NCBI GenBank assembly: GCA_014379925.1
Contig: JACMKY010000092.1
Coordinates: 1-8,652, forward strand
DNA from: Cytophagales bacterium
Lineage (GTDB): Bacteria; Bacteroidota; Bacteroidia; Cytophagales; ES-bin-26
DNA: 8,652 nt
Direction: 5' to 3'
Part shown: piece after piece, positions 1 to 6,178 of the stretch
How positions within the stretch are numbered: the stretch's first letter is position 1
How the letters are laid out: each line of letters begins with the position of its first letter
The notes under the pieces: model-generated
The model's input: only the letters and a program-made list of their open reading frames with translations
Told to the model about the DNA's origin: nothing
Databases searched by the model: none
Translations under genes and position numbers: made by a program

Positions 1-2
1 CT

Positions 3-1667
3 AAATATGGTCAGCAGTCGATGAAAGAGGTAGGGATGACCAAACAATTGCACCTGCAATCGGCTGGTTTGATCCACACCACCGCCGGATACACCAATGA
101 GATAACCAAAACGGTGAACCCTTCCTTTCTGGTCGTTTTGTTGCTAATCGCCGCCCTCATCCAGGTGATTGCCTGCATCAATTTCATGAACCTCTCTACC
201 GCCCGGGCATCCCGGAGGGCCAAGGAAGTGGGGGTGAGAAAGGTAATCGGCGCGGGAAGAAAAGACCTGGTGGGGCAGTTTTTGGGTGAATCCCTTTTAT
301 TATCGCTGGCCGGCGTGCTGGTGGCCCTGCCTTTATTGGCACTGGCGATGCCCTATCTCAATCAAATTACCCAGACCGATGTACAATTATCCTTGTTTGC
401 CGACTACCGGCTTTGGGCTATGCTGGCCGGCTTGGTAATGGTTACCGGGTTGGTCGCCGGCAGCTACCCCGCGTTCTACCTGTCTGCTTTCCAGGCCATC
501 AAAGTAATCAAGGGAAATTTTATCAACCACATTTCCGTGGCGGATTTACGCCGTTCGCTGGTGGTGTTCCAGTTTGTATTATCCATTGTACTCATTACGG
601 GCATCATTGTCATTTATAGCCAGTTGAATTACCTGAAAAGCAAAGATCTGGGATTTGAAAAAGACCAGAAACTCATTTTTTCTTTTCAGAGCAACGAAGC
701 ATTAAGCAAGCTGCCCGCTTTTATGAACGATCTGCGAGAACTCGCCGAAGTAAAAGCGGTGAGCAACGCGGATAATTATCCCGGTCAGTTTGCCGTATTG
801 CGCAACCGGTATTTGTATTTGGCCGGTGGAAATGCCGCGACCGCACCCAGCGCTGAAACGATGAGGACCGATGCCTATTACGCAAAAACCCTCGGCATCC
901 AACTGGTAAGCGGCCGGGATTTTAGGTTGCAGGATTCCAGTAAAGTGCTCGTTAATGAAACATTGTGCACAAAGCTGGGGTTGGATCCCGCAACGGCGGC
1001 CGGCCGCCGGCTGTACGCGGGAGACGAGGAGATGTATGAAATAGCGGGCGTCATCAAAGATTTTAATTATAACTCGCTGCGTGAAAAAGTAAAGCCCTTG
1101 GTGCTTATGCATGAACCAGACGGTAGCCGGCTGCCTAACCTGATTGTAGCTACCAACAGTAGAAATTACCAGGCGATGCTGGAAAAAGTAGAAACGTTAT
1201 GGCAAAAAAATTTTCCCGGATTGCCATTCGAATACGCATTTCTGGACAGCGAAGTGCAGGCGCAATACGAAACCGAAATCACCTTGTCGCGGATCATCAA
1301 TTCATTTACCCTGGTGGCTATTCTCATTTCAAGTTTGGGTTTATTTGGACTTGCTGCGTTCAGCGTAGAACAAAGAACCAAAGAAATGGGTGTCCGCAAA
1401 GTACTGGGGGCAAGCGTATTTCATCTTACGACGTTATTGTCGAAAGACTTTCTGGGGTTGGTTGTCGTAGCCGTTGTGATCGCCACCCCTGTCTCGTGGT
1501 GGGCCACGAACCAATGGCTTCAGAATTTTGCCTACAAGACAGCGATCAGTTGGTGGATGTTCGCGGTGGCGGGGCTGATCGCGATTTTTATTGCCTTGTT
1601 GACAATAAGTTTTCAAACCATAAAAGCCGCGATGGCTAATCCAGTAAAGAGCCTGCGGACTGAATAA
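3..1667 (+). CDS. ABC transporter permease, MacB/FtsX type (5' partial)
   Basis: Inner-membrane permease subunit of a MacB-like ABC exporter (drug, antimicrobial peptide or lipoprotein-type substrate; the real substrate cannot be read). The frame is open to the left edge, so the ATG at 21 is internal and about 250 N-terminal residues are probably missing, judging by the family's usual length near 800. Visible in order: the first FtsX domain, with a membrane helix at about nt 123-185, the cytoplasmic coupling segment RRAKEVGVRKVIGAGR and further helices at about 285-353 and 408-470; a helix at about 558-620 opening the second half; a periplasmic MacB_PCD-like domain at about 630-1290; and the second FtsX domain, with a helix at about 1297-1370, a second coupling segment (EQRTKEMGVRKVLGAS) and two last helices at about 1450-1510 and 1552-1611. 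The duplicated FtsX layout is typical of Bacteroidota. No ATPase gene is in view. Hand counts on sampled lines give about 42-47% GC, well below the rest of the window. Confidence 0.93.
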   Translation, partial: KYGQQSMKEVGMTKQLHLQSAGLIHTTAGYTNEITKTVNPSFLVVLLLIAALIQVIACINFMNLSTARASRRAKEVGVRKVIGAGRKDLVGQFLGESLLLSLAGVLVALPLLALAMPYLNQITQTDVQLSLFADYRLWAMLAGLVMVTGLVAGSYPAFYLSAFQAIKVIKGNFINHISVADLRRSLVVFQFVLSIVLITGIIVIYSQLNYLKSKDLGFEKDQKLIFSFQSNEALSKLPAFMNDLRELAEVKAVSNADNYPGQFAVLRNRYLYLAGGNAATAPSAETMRTDAYYAKTLGIQLVSGRDFRLQDSSKVLVNETLCTKLGLDPATAAGRRLYAGDEEMYEIAGVIKDFNYNSLREKVKPLVLMHEPDGSRLPNLIVATNSRNYQAMLEKVETLWQKNFPGLPFEYAFLDSEVQAQYETEITLSRIINSFTLVAILISSLGLFGLAAFSVEQRTKEMGVRKVLGASVFHLTTLLSKDFLGLVVVAVVIATPVSWWATNQWLQNFAYKTAISWWMFAVAGLIAIFIALLTISFQTIKAAMANPVKSLRTE

Positions 1668-1690
1668 CCCCGTCTAAGACAAAGGGCAGT

Positions 1691-1711
1691 ATCGGGAGAA
1701 AATGCTCCGAT
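1691..1711 (+). terminator. Possible hairpin terminator after the permease gene
   Basis: The sequence forms a seven-pair stem with one bulged G: left arm 1691-1698 (ATCGGGAG), loop AAAATG, right arm 1705-1711 (CTCCGAT). It lies 24 bases past the permease stop codon. No T-run follows it, so it is at best a weak or factor-assisted terminator. Confidence 0.25.
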
Positions 1712-1747
1712 TGTAGGTGGATTACCCGGACGCAGCAATCGGTTGCT

Positions 1748-1793
1748 CAAAAAGCTACCTTACGGATCAACGCCTCATTCTCCACCGGTAGCT
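1748..1793 (-). terminator. Candidate intrinsic terminator for the nfeD transcript
   Basis: A perfect 7-bp inverted repeat, AGCTACC at 1753-1759 and GGTAGCT at 1787-1793, encloses a 27-base loop. Read on the minus strand, the second arm runs directly into a T-run (GGTAGCTTTTTG), as expected for a factor-independent terminator about 100 bases beyond the nfeD stop. The long loop is atypical. On the plus strand the T-run becomes an A-run before the stem, so the signal favours minus-strand transcripts. Confidence 0.4.
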
Positions 1794-1893
1794 GGCTTTA
1801 TTGAGGCCCTCATCCGGTCAGCGGCGGGTTGATTCACGCTTCAATCAGGATGGATTAAACAACCATGCAACCGGGAATCCCCAATTCGAAACA

Positions 1894-3249
1894 TCACGTT
1901 ATCACCCGCCTAACCGTCAGGGCGCTTCCTTCCTGGGCGGTCACTTCCACCGGCGTGCCGGGTTCGATGTAGTCGCCGCGGGTGGCGGCATCGTACACGC
2001 GGTCGTGGATGAGTACCTTGCCGCTGGGCCGCAGCACCGTGTAGCTGGTGCCGCGTTGCCCCACCAGCCGTTCGGGGAAGAAGTTGGTGGAAAAGCCCTC
2101 GTCGCTGCGCTGTTCGGTTTGCAGCGTCAGCCGGCGGAAAGCCCGGCTCTGCAGCAGGCGGCTGCCCCCGAAAAGGAACAACCCGATGGCCCCGAAAAAA
2201 CCGACCAGGGTGGCCAGCGAGGCGTTGAACAAGCGCGACGTATCCACGAGGGAAAAGTCGAACGCGTGGTTGTTGACCATCAGCAGCACCAACGCCCCGA
2301 AGGTAAGCACCAGCCCCGCAATGCCCGCCACGCCAAAGCCCGGGATCACGAAGATTTCCGTCGCCAGCAAGCCCACGCCCGCCAGAAATACCAGCACTTC
2401 CCAGTTTTCGGCCAGCCCGTGCAGGTAGTAAGGCACCAGGTACAGCACCAGCGCCACCCCCGAAATCAGGATCGGGAACACCGCCCCCGGCGTTTGCAAC
2501 TCGAAATACAACCCGCCGATGATGAGCAGAATCAGCAATCCGCTGACGAAAGGATTGAGAAAAAAACCGATGACGGATTCAACGGCCGGTACCCGGTAGC
2601 GAATCAGTTCGTAGTCATTGATCCGGTTCCGGGTCAGAATCTCCCCGATGGAATTGACCTGTCCTTCGCAGTAACCGAACCGGATGGCCTCCGCCGTGGT
2701 CAGGGTGATGACCTGGCCTTCGCGGCGGATGGTCCGCAGGGTGCTGTCCAGCGGCAGGTCCTCGTCCACCATGGCTTCGGCAATGGCCGGGTTGCGACCC
2801 CCCGCCTGGGCGGTGGCGCGCATCATCGAACGCATGTACGACTGGTACTTGTCGGGTGCGGCCTGCCCGGTTCCCGTCACGACGGTGGCCGCGCCGATGC
2901 TGGCACCCGGAGCCATGTAAATGCGGTCGCCGGCTAAGGCGATGAGGGCACCGGCCGAAGCGGCGTTCTTGTTGACGAACACGAAAACGGGTTTGGGGTA
3001 TTCCAGCACGCGTTTGCGAATGGTGTCGGCGTTGTCGAGCGCGCCACCGTAGGTATCCATATCCACGATCACGTAATCGGCCTGCCGGACGGAGGCTTCG
3101 TCGAGGGCCAGTTTCACGTAGCGTTCCGCGCGCGGGTCGATCTCCGCGCGCAGCTCCATGACGAAAATCCGGGGTTTGGCGGGCGTCGTCGGCCCTTTGC
3201 CGCCGGAGCCGACCAGCAGGAAGCCAAGCAAGGAAAAGAATCTGATCAT
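1894..3249 (-). CDS. NfeD family membrane serine protease (ClpP-class, long form)
   Basis: Membrane-bound protease of the long NfeD (NfeD1b) type, whose characterised relatives cleave hydrophobic stomatin-like partners. The protein has 451 residues from the ATG at 3249. An uncleaved or cleavable hydrophobic N-terminus (about 1-17) is followed by a ClpP/crotonase-fold protease domain (about 26-205). In it I see the oxyanion-hole glycines in DTYGG (G68, G69; most relatives have DTPGG), the nucleophile Ser98 in NAASAGAL, and Lys134 in DKYQSYMR, placed like the catalytic lysine of Pyrococcus PH1510, followed by the conserved GRN. Membrane helices lie at about 225-250, 255-275, 284-303, 306-326 and 344-361. 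The C-terminal 60 residues form the NfeD OB-fold (about 392-451). A longer ORF reaches 3471, but its first 74 residues look non-coding and would precede the signal-like segment, so I chose 3249. No Shine-Dalgarno precedes it. No stomatin/SPFH partner gene is visible nearby. Confidence 0.93.
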   Translation of the reverse strand: MIRFFSLLGFLLVGSGGKGPTTPAKPRIFVMELRAEIDPRAERYVKLALDEASVRQADYVIVDMDTYGGALDNADTIRKRVLEYPKPVFVFVNKNAASAGALIALAGDRIYMAPGASIGAATVVTGTGQAAPDKYQSYMRSMMRATAQAGGRNPAIAEAMVDEDLPLDSTLRTIRREGQVITLTTAEAIRFGYCEGQVNSIGEILTRNRINDYELIRYRVPAVESVIGFFLNPFVSGLLILLIIGGLYFELQTPGAVFPILISGVALVLYLVPYYLHGLAENWEVLVFLAGVGLLATEIFVIPGFGVAGIAGLVLTFGALVLLMVNNHAFDFSLVDTSRLFNASLATLVGFFGAIGLFLFGGSRLLQSRAFRRLTLQTEQRSDEGFSTNFFPERLVGQRGTSYTVLRPSGKVLIHDRVYDAATRGDYIEPGTPVEVTAQEGSALTVRRVIT

Positions 3250-3338
3250 GCGTTGGTGGGTGAGTGTATGGGTTGAGGAGACCGGAAGCCGGGCAAGGGA
3301 AAGCTGATCACACGGGGTGGGTCGTCGGTGATCACCGA
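3243..3338. promoter_or_regulatory. Candidate operator: 14-bp palindrome and TGATCA cluster
   Basis: A perfect 14-bp palindrome, TCGGTGATCACCGA, lies at 3325-3338. Its core word TGATCA recurs at 3305-3310 (24 bp centre to centre) and at 3243-3248, where it overlaps the nfeD start codon. I found no other TGATCA in the window. The palindrome lies just downstream of the predicted nfeD transcription start, a position suited to a repressor site. No binding protein can be named. Confidence 0.4.
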
Positions 3339-3359
3339 GTCCATTGAGCCAGGCAAAGA

Positions 3360-3367
3360 CAAATCTA
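3360..3367 (-). promoter_or_regulatory. Candidate nfeD promoter, -7 box TAGATTTG
   Basis: Read on the minus strand this is TAGATTTG, a perfect match to the Bacteroidota -7 consensus TAnnTTTG. It would start transcription near 3356 and give a leader of about 107 bases. I see no good -33 TTTG at the expected spacing, which lowers confidence. Confidence 0.4.
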
Positions 3368-3395
3368 GCAAACTCCTTGGTTGCGGACGTCGGTC

Positions 3396-3424
3396 TTTCG
3401 GATGGTGGTTTATTCTTATCTTTG
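3396..3424 (+). promoter_or_regulatory. Candidate promoter of the LysM operon, -7 box TATCTTTG
   Basis: TATCTTTG at 3417-3424 matches the Bacteroidota -7 consensus TAnnTTTG exactly. TTTC at 3396-3399 is a weak -33 candidate, with 17 bases between them, slightly short. Transcription would begin near 3430, giving a leader of about 85 bases before the ATG at 3516. The box is back to back with the nfeD box, 49 bases away. Confidence 0.5.
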
Positions 3425-3515
3425 CGCGTCCCTTTTGGGGCAGTCCGATCGGATAAAGGACCTTGACGCATTCAGTTTTTTAAACCTTTCCATTTCCCCT
3501 TACCCATTCTTGAGA

Positions 3516-4712
3516 ATGAAACGAGGCATTATCCCGGTACTCTCCCTGGTTTTTTTCCTTTCCTTTCCGCTTGTCCGTGCCGGAACCCCCGGCGATTCGG
3601 TGGGAGTGGAACGAAAAGGGGCCAAGACGTTGATCCTTCACCGGGTAGAAGCCGGGCAGACGCTGTTTGCCATTTCGCGCCGGTACCGGGTGCCGGTGGA
3701 CGAAATCAGGGCCGAAAACGCCGGAGTCGAAGCGGACCTGCAACCGGGGCAAGTGGTGAAAGTGCCCTGGACTCCTCCCTCGGAAGGCCGTCGCAGTCCG
3801 CCGGGAACCCACCGGGTAGCTACCGGCGAATCGCTGTTTGGCATTGCCCGGCAGTACCAGGTATCGGTGGCGGACCTCCGCCAGTGGAATGGCCTGAGCG
3901 ACAATACCATCAACGTGGGCGACGAACTGGCGATTTCCGCCGGGCTGGTCAAGAACGCGCCAGTGGCCGATACCCCGGTGGCCGGCACCCCGGTGGCGGC
4001 TCAAGCGGGGGAAGCACAAAACGCCGCTGACTCGCTCCCGGTAGTTACGGCCAACCGGAAAACGCACACCGTCGCCCCGGGCCAGACCCTGAACGCGGTG
4101 GCCCGGTTGTACCAGCTTTCGTTGGATGACCTCCGCCAGTGGAACCACCTCGTCACCGATGCGTTGACGGTCGGCCAGGAACTGGTCGTCCAAAACGGGG
4201 CGACCGGGACCGGGACCGTTTCCCGGGCGGTGGAGCCGGCAACGGCCGTACCGACTCCAGTGGCGGCGTCCCCGGCGAAGAAGGCGGCCGAACCGACCCC
4301 GGTGGTGGCTCTCCCGACCAGGGAAACGGAGCCCCGGAAAGGGACGGTCGAGAAGCCGGCCGTCAACCAGGCCGAAGACAACCCGACCGAATCGGTTCCC
4401 AATCGTTCACCCGCCATTCCGGTACCCAACGCAAACGTTTACCAGCGCAAGGTAGAAATGGGGCTGGCCGAATTGATCGAGGGCACCCAAACCAACGAAA
4501 AGTACCTGGCCCTGCACCGCACGGCTCCCGTGGGAACCATCATTCAAGTCAAGAACCTGATGAACGAGTTGAGCGTTTTCGCGAAGGTGATTGGCCGGTT
4601 GCCGAATACCGGCGCCAACGAGAAGATCGTGATCCGAATCTCCGGCAAAGCTTACGAACGACTGGCTGCCGTGGACAAGAAGTTCCGGGTGGAAATTTCG
4701 TACGTTCCCTGA
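3516..4712 (+). CDS. Secreted protein: three LysM domains and an RlpA-like barrel
   Basis: Probable peptidoglycan-binding envelope protein of 398 residues. A signal peptide (about 1-22, ending LVRAG) is followed by LysM domains at about 39-85, 98-141 and 182-226; each has the family's G-x-(T/S)-L start and the last two share LRQWN. A Pro/Ala/Thr-rich linker (about 227-308) leads to a C-terminal domain (about 309-396) resembling the RlpA double-psi beta-barrel: LALHRTAPVGT, then VKNLMN, then a closing VEISY strand. RlpA enzymes are lytic transglycosylases; here His334 is kept, but KVIGRLP stands where active members have a V-N-D-R-G-P-like motif, so the catalytic Asp appears lost and a structural or binding role is more likely. 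The ORF extends upstream to a TTG at 3381, but the ATG at 3516 begins the signal peptide and lies downstream of the promoter box. It is first in a tight run of three genes. Confidence 0.88.
   Translation: MKRGIIPVLSLVFFLSFPLVRAGTPGDSVGVERKGAKTLILHRVEAGQTLFAISRRYRVPVDEIRAENAGVEADLQPGQVVKVPWTPPSEGRRSPPGTHRVATGESLFGIARQYQVSVADLRQWNGLSDNTINVGDELAISAGLVKNAPVADTPVAGTPVAAQAGEAQNAADSLPVVTANRKTHTVAPGQTLNAVARLYQLSLDDLRQWNHLVTDALTVGQELVVQNGATGTGTVSRAVEPATAVPTPVAASPAKKAAEPTPVVALPTRETEPRKGTVEKPAVNQAEDNPTESVPNRSPAIPVPNANVYQRKVEMGLAELIEGTQTNEKYLALHRTAPVGTIIQVKNLMNELSVFAKVIGRLPNTGANEKIVIRISGKAYERLAAVDKKFRVEISYVP
3957..4001 (+). repeat. Three imperfect 15-bp tandem repeats in the LysM gene
   Basis: Three consecutive 15-bp units encode APVAD, TPVAG and TPVAA in the spacer between the second and third LysM domains. 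The unit length keeps the frame, so copy-number change would alter linker length without breaking the protein. Confidence 0.7.
4202..4218 (+). repeat. Hexanucleotide tandem repeat (GACCGG, 2.8 copies)
   Basis: GACCGG occurs twice, followed by a partial third copy, at the start of the Pro/Ala/Thr-rich linker of the LysM protein, encoding alternating Thr-Gly. It is a short in-frame repeat that could vary in copy number. Confidence 0.6.
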
Positions 4713-4742
4713 AGCCAGTCCCGCTTGCTAACCCTGGTACCC

Positions 4743-5009
4743 ATGAGCACTTCCGACGAGGACAAATCCGCTGAGCAGCCACCCGACTCCTGGGATAAAA
4801 AGGTGTGGTTCGGTTTTTTCATCCTGATGTATCCCATCCTCATCACTTTTTCGCTGGTTTTCACGGGTACACTCTGGCTGTTTTCTCTGCTTTCGAAAGG
4901 AATTTCCGTTTTGGCCAATCGCCTGGGCCGCCGCGCCGACCGGCCCAAGCCAACGGCCCACCCACCCGCCGTGGCCGACGAAGCCGAAGCGGCCCGCCCG
5001 ATTGAGTAG
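4743..5009 (+). CDS. Small membrane protein of unknown function, 88 residues
   Basis: I do not recognise this family. The acidic, polar N-terminus (about 1-20) precedes a long hydrophobic stretch at about 22-50 (VWFGFFILMYPILITFSLVF and beyond), which fits one long or two short membrane helices. A basic stretch follows (NRLGRRADRPKP, about 59-70), then an Ala/Glu-rich acidic tail. The basic flank after the helix suggests that the C-terminus is cytoplasmic. I chose the ATG at 4743 over an in-frame TTG at 4725 because the ATG start keeps a 30-base gap after the LysM gene and the extra residues add nothing recognisable. The TAG stop at 5007-5009 is 18 bases before the next gene, which is in the same frame. 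The gene is probably co-transcribed with both neighbours. Confidence 0.7.
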   Translation: MSTSDEDKSAEQPPDSWDKKVWFGFFILMYPILITFSLVFTGTLWLFSLLSKGISVLANRLGRRADRPKPTAHPPAVADEAEAARPIE

Positions 5010-5027
5010 TGCCAACCTCGCCCAGCC

Positions 5028-5795
5028 TTGAACGACCTCAAAGCATTCCTGGATGCCAAGGTGGCGCAGTACAACCGCCCCGAGTTCATTGCGCCCGATC
5101 CCGTCTCCATCCCGCACCGGTTCAGCCAGCGGCAAGACATCGAAATCATGGGTTTTTGGGCGGCCATGCTCGCCTGGGGACAGCGCAAGACCATCATCAG
5201 CAAAGCCGGTGAATTGATTACACTCATGGACGGGGCACCCTACGACTTCGTGCGAAACCACGCCGCAACGGACCTGAAGCGGTTTCTTTCGTTTCGTCAC
5301 CGCACCTTCAACGCCACTGACGCGCGGTATTTCCTGGCCTTTTTCCGGCACTACTACGCCCGCCACGATTCCCTGGAGGACGCATTTCTTCCCGCCGACC
5401 CGACCACGCCCCACCCGGTCGAGGCGGGCTTACGGCGTTTTCACGATCTTTTCTTCAGCCTGGAAGACGCCCCCCTCCGTACCCGAAAACACGTAGCCAC
5501 CCCCGCCCGGAAAGCGGCCTGCAAGCGCATCAATATGTTTCTGCGCTGGATGGTCCGCCGCGACGACCGGGGGGTGGATTTCGGTCTCTGGAAACGGATC
5601 ACGCCCGCCCAGCTCATTTGCCCCTGCGACGTGCACGTCGACCGGGTGGCCCGGAAACTGGGACTGATCCGACGCAGGCCCACCGACTGGCTCACGGCGG
5701 TGGAACTGACCGATTCGCTGCGGGAATTGGATCCGGCGGATCCGGTTCAGTACGATTTTGCCCTGTTTGGTCTCGGCATCGAAGGAAAAATGTGA
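5028..5795 (+). CDS. TIGR02757 (DUF2400) family protein, TTG start
   Basis: Member of an uncharacterised family (TIGR02757/DUF2400) common in Bacteroidota; 255 residues, the usual full length. Family hallmarks are visible: YNRPEFIAPDPVSIPHRF (about 15-32), DIEIMGFWAAMLAWGQRKTI (37-56), the KRINMFLRWMVRRD segment (166-179), CPCDVHVDRVARKLGL (198-213) and YDFALFGLGI near the end. The D-x-H-V-x-R-V segment (Asp201) resembles the catalytic Asp region of helix-hairpin-helix DNA glycosylases, and Lys166 lies 35 residues before it; a DNA-repair-like fold is my inference, not an established function. The start must be TTG at 5028: the preceding in-frame codons run back to the TAG at 5007 with no ATG or GTG, and family similarity begins at once. 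No Shine-Dalgarno is seen. It is the last gene of the run that begins with the LysM gene. Confidence 0.9.
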   Translation: MNDLKAFLDAKVAQYNRPEFIAPDPVSIPHRFSQRQDIEIMGFWAAMLAWGQRKTIISKAGELITLMDGAPYDFVRNHAATDLKRFLSFRHRTFNATDARYFLAFFRHYYARHDSLEDAFLPADPTTPHPVEAGLRRFHDLFFSLEDAPLRTRKHVATPARKAACKRINMFLRWMVRRDDRGVDFGLWKRITPAQLICPCDVHVDRVARKLGLIRRRPTDWLTAVELTDSLRELDPADPVQYDFALFGLGIEGKM

Positions 5796-5841
5796 CCCCA
5801 AGCCGGGGAATTGCGCCCAACTGAAGGCCGCTCTTCGCCCG

Positions 5842-5879
5842 GCCGATCCCGGCTTCGGGCTTGCCGCGCGGGTATCGGC
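5842..5879 (+). terminator. Inverted repeat after the TIGR02757 gene, possible terminator
   Basis: GCCGATCCCG at 5842-5851 pairs with CGGGTATCGGC at 5869-5879, making ten base pairs with one bulged T and a 17-base loop. It lies 47 bases past the stop codon and could end the LysM operon. No T-run follows, so it is not a classical intrinsic terminator. Confidence 0.35.
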
Positions 5880-5942
5880 TAAGTATTGCGCAAAACCTTA
5901 CAACCTTCCCGACGCGTCGTTGCCTCCGGTTCCACCCCGCCC

Positions 5943-5975
5943 TTGCGCTGGAACGGGCAATTATCCGTATCTTTC
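5943..5975 (+). promoter_or_regulatory. Weak candidate distal promoter of the kinase gene
   Basis: TTG at 5943-5945 and TATCTTTC at 5968-5975 (7 of 8 against TAnnTTTG) are 22 bases apart. Use of this promoter would give a leader of about 200 bases containing the hairpin at 6079-6107. Confidence 0.25.
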
Positions 5976-6078
5976 ACTAAGCCGGAGCAGCACGCATCCT
6001 GACCATTCTACATCCCTCGTAAGAAGATCTTTGGATTTTTCGGCCTGTTTCGGGCAACTTATGAATTCGCCCGCGGAA

Positions 6079-6107
6079 GGCCGTCGCCCGCCTACCGGGG
6101 GACGGCC
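6079..6107 (+). other. Strong GC-rich hairpin upstream of the kinase gene
   Basis: GGCCGTC (6079-6085) pairs fully with GACGGCC (6101-6107). After one G-G mismatch, CCCG (6087-6090) pairs with CGGG (6096-6099), leaving a 5-base loop. GCG at 6073-6075 can pair with CGC at 6108-6110 across a 3-base bulge. An A-run follows on the plus strand, so it does not look like an intrinsic terminator; a leader structure or protein site is possible. Confidence 0.5.
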
Positions 6108-6132
6108 CGCTCAAAAAACGCCAATAAGTTAC

Positions 6133-6162
6133 TTGAAAGGCGACGCTCAACAGTTGAATTTG
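6133..6162 (+). promoter_or_regulatory. Weak candidate proximal promoter of the kinase gene
   Basis: TTG at 6133-6135 and TGAATTTG at 6155-6162 (7 of 8 against TAnnTTTG) are 19 bases apart, good spacing for Bacteroidota. Transcription would start near 6167, giving a leader of about 12 bases and placing the hairpin at 6079-6107 upstream of the promoter. Confidence 0.3.
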
Positions 6163-6178
6163 CCGAGAAGAAACCCGT

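Larger units (their letters stand above)
5796..6178. other. Gene-free interval before the sensor kinase
   Basis: These 383 bases hold no convincing gene; an open frame crossing them (5758-6231) overlaps both neighbours and has no recognisable content. Visible contents are an inverted repeat at 5842-5879, two promoter-like pairs (5943-5975 and 6133-6162) and a strong GC hairpin at 6079-6107. Confidence 0.7.

Noticed and set aside
1801..2937. Plus-strand open frame of 378 codons opposite nfeD
   Set aside because: It lies antisense to a well-supported NfeD gene, is rich in His/Gln/Arg/Gly without any domain, and is a by-product of GC-rich codon use.
3250..3471. 74-residue N-terminal extension of the NfeD protein
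   Set aside because: It would put a charged, non-conserved stretch before the hydrophobic export segment and would run across the predicted promoter and palindrome.
3381..3515. 45-residue N-terminal extension of the LysM protein from a TTG
   Set aside because: It would start upstream of the -7 box and bury the signal peptide that begins at the ATG at 3516.
3480..4193. Minus-strand open frame of 237 codons opposite the LysM gene
   Set aside because: Its composition mirrors the LysM repeats on the other strand; no start signal or domain is visible.
4728..5414. Minus-strand open frame of 228 codons opposite the small membrane protein and TIGR02757 genes
   Set aside because: It covers two plus-strand genes, one of which is a recognised family, and has no domain of its own.
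6074..6087. 14-base identity (CGGAAGGCCGTCGC) with 3781-3794 in the LysM gene
   Set aside because: A single 14-mer match within 8.6 kb of GC-rich DNA is plausible by chance, and the flanks do not match.
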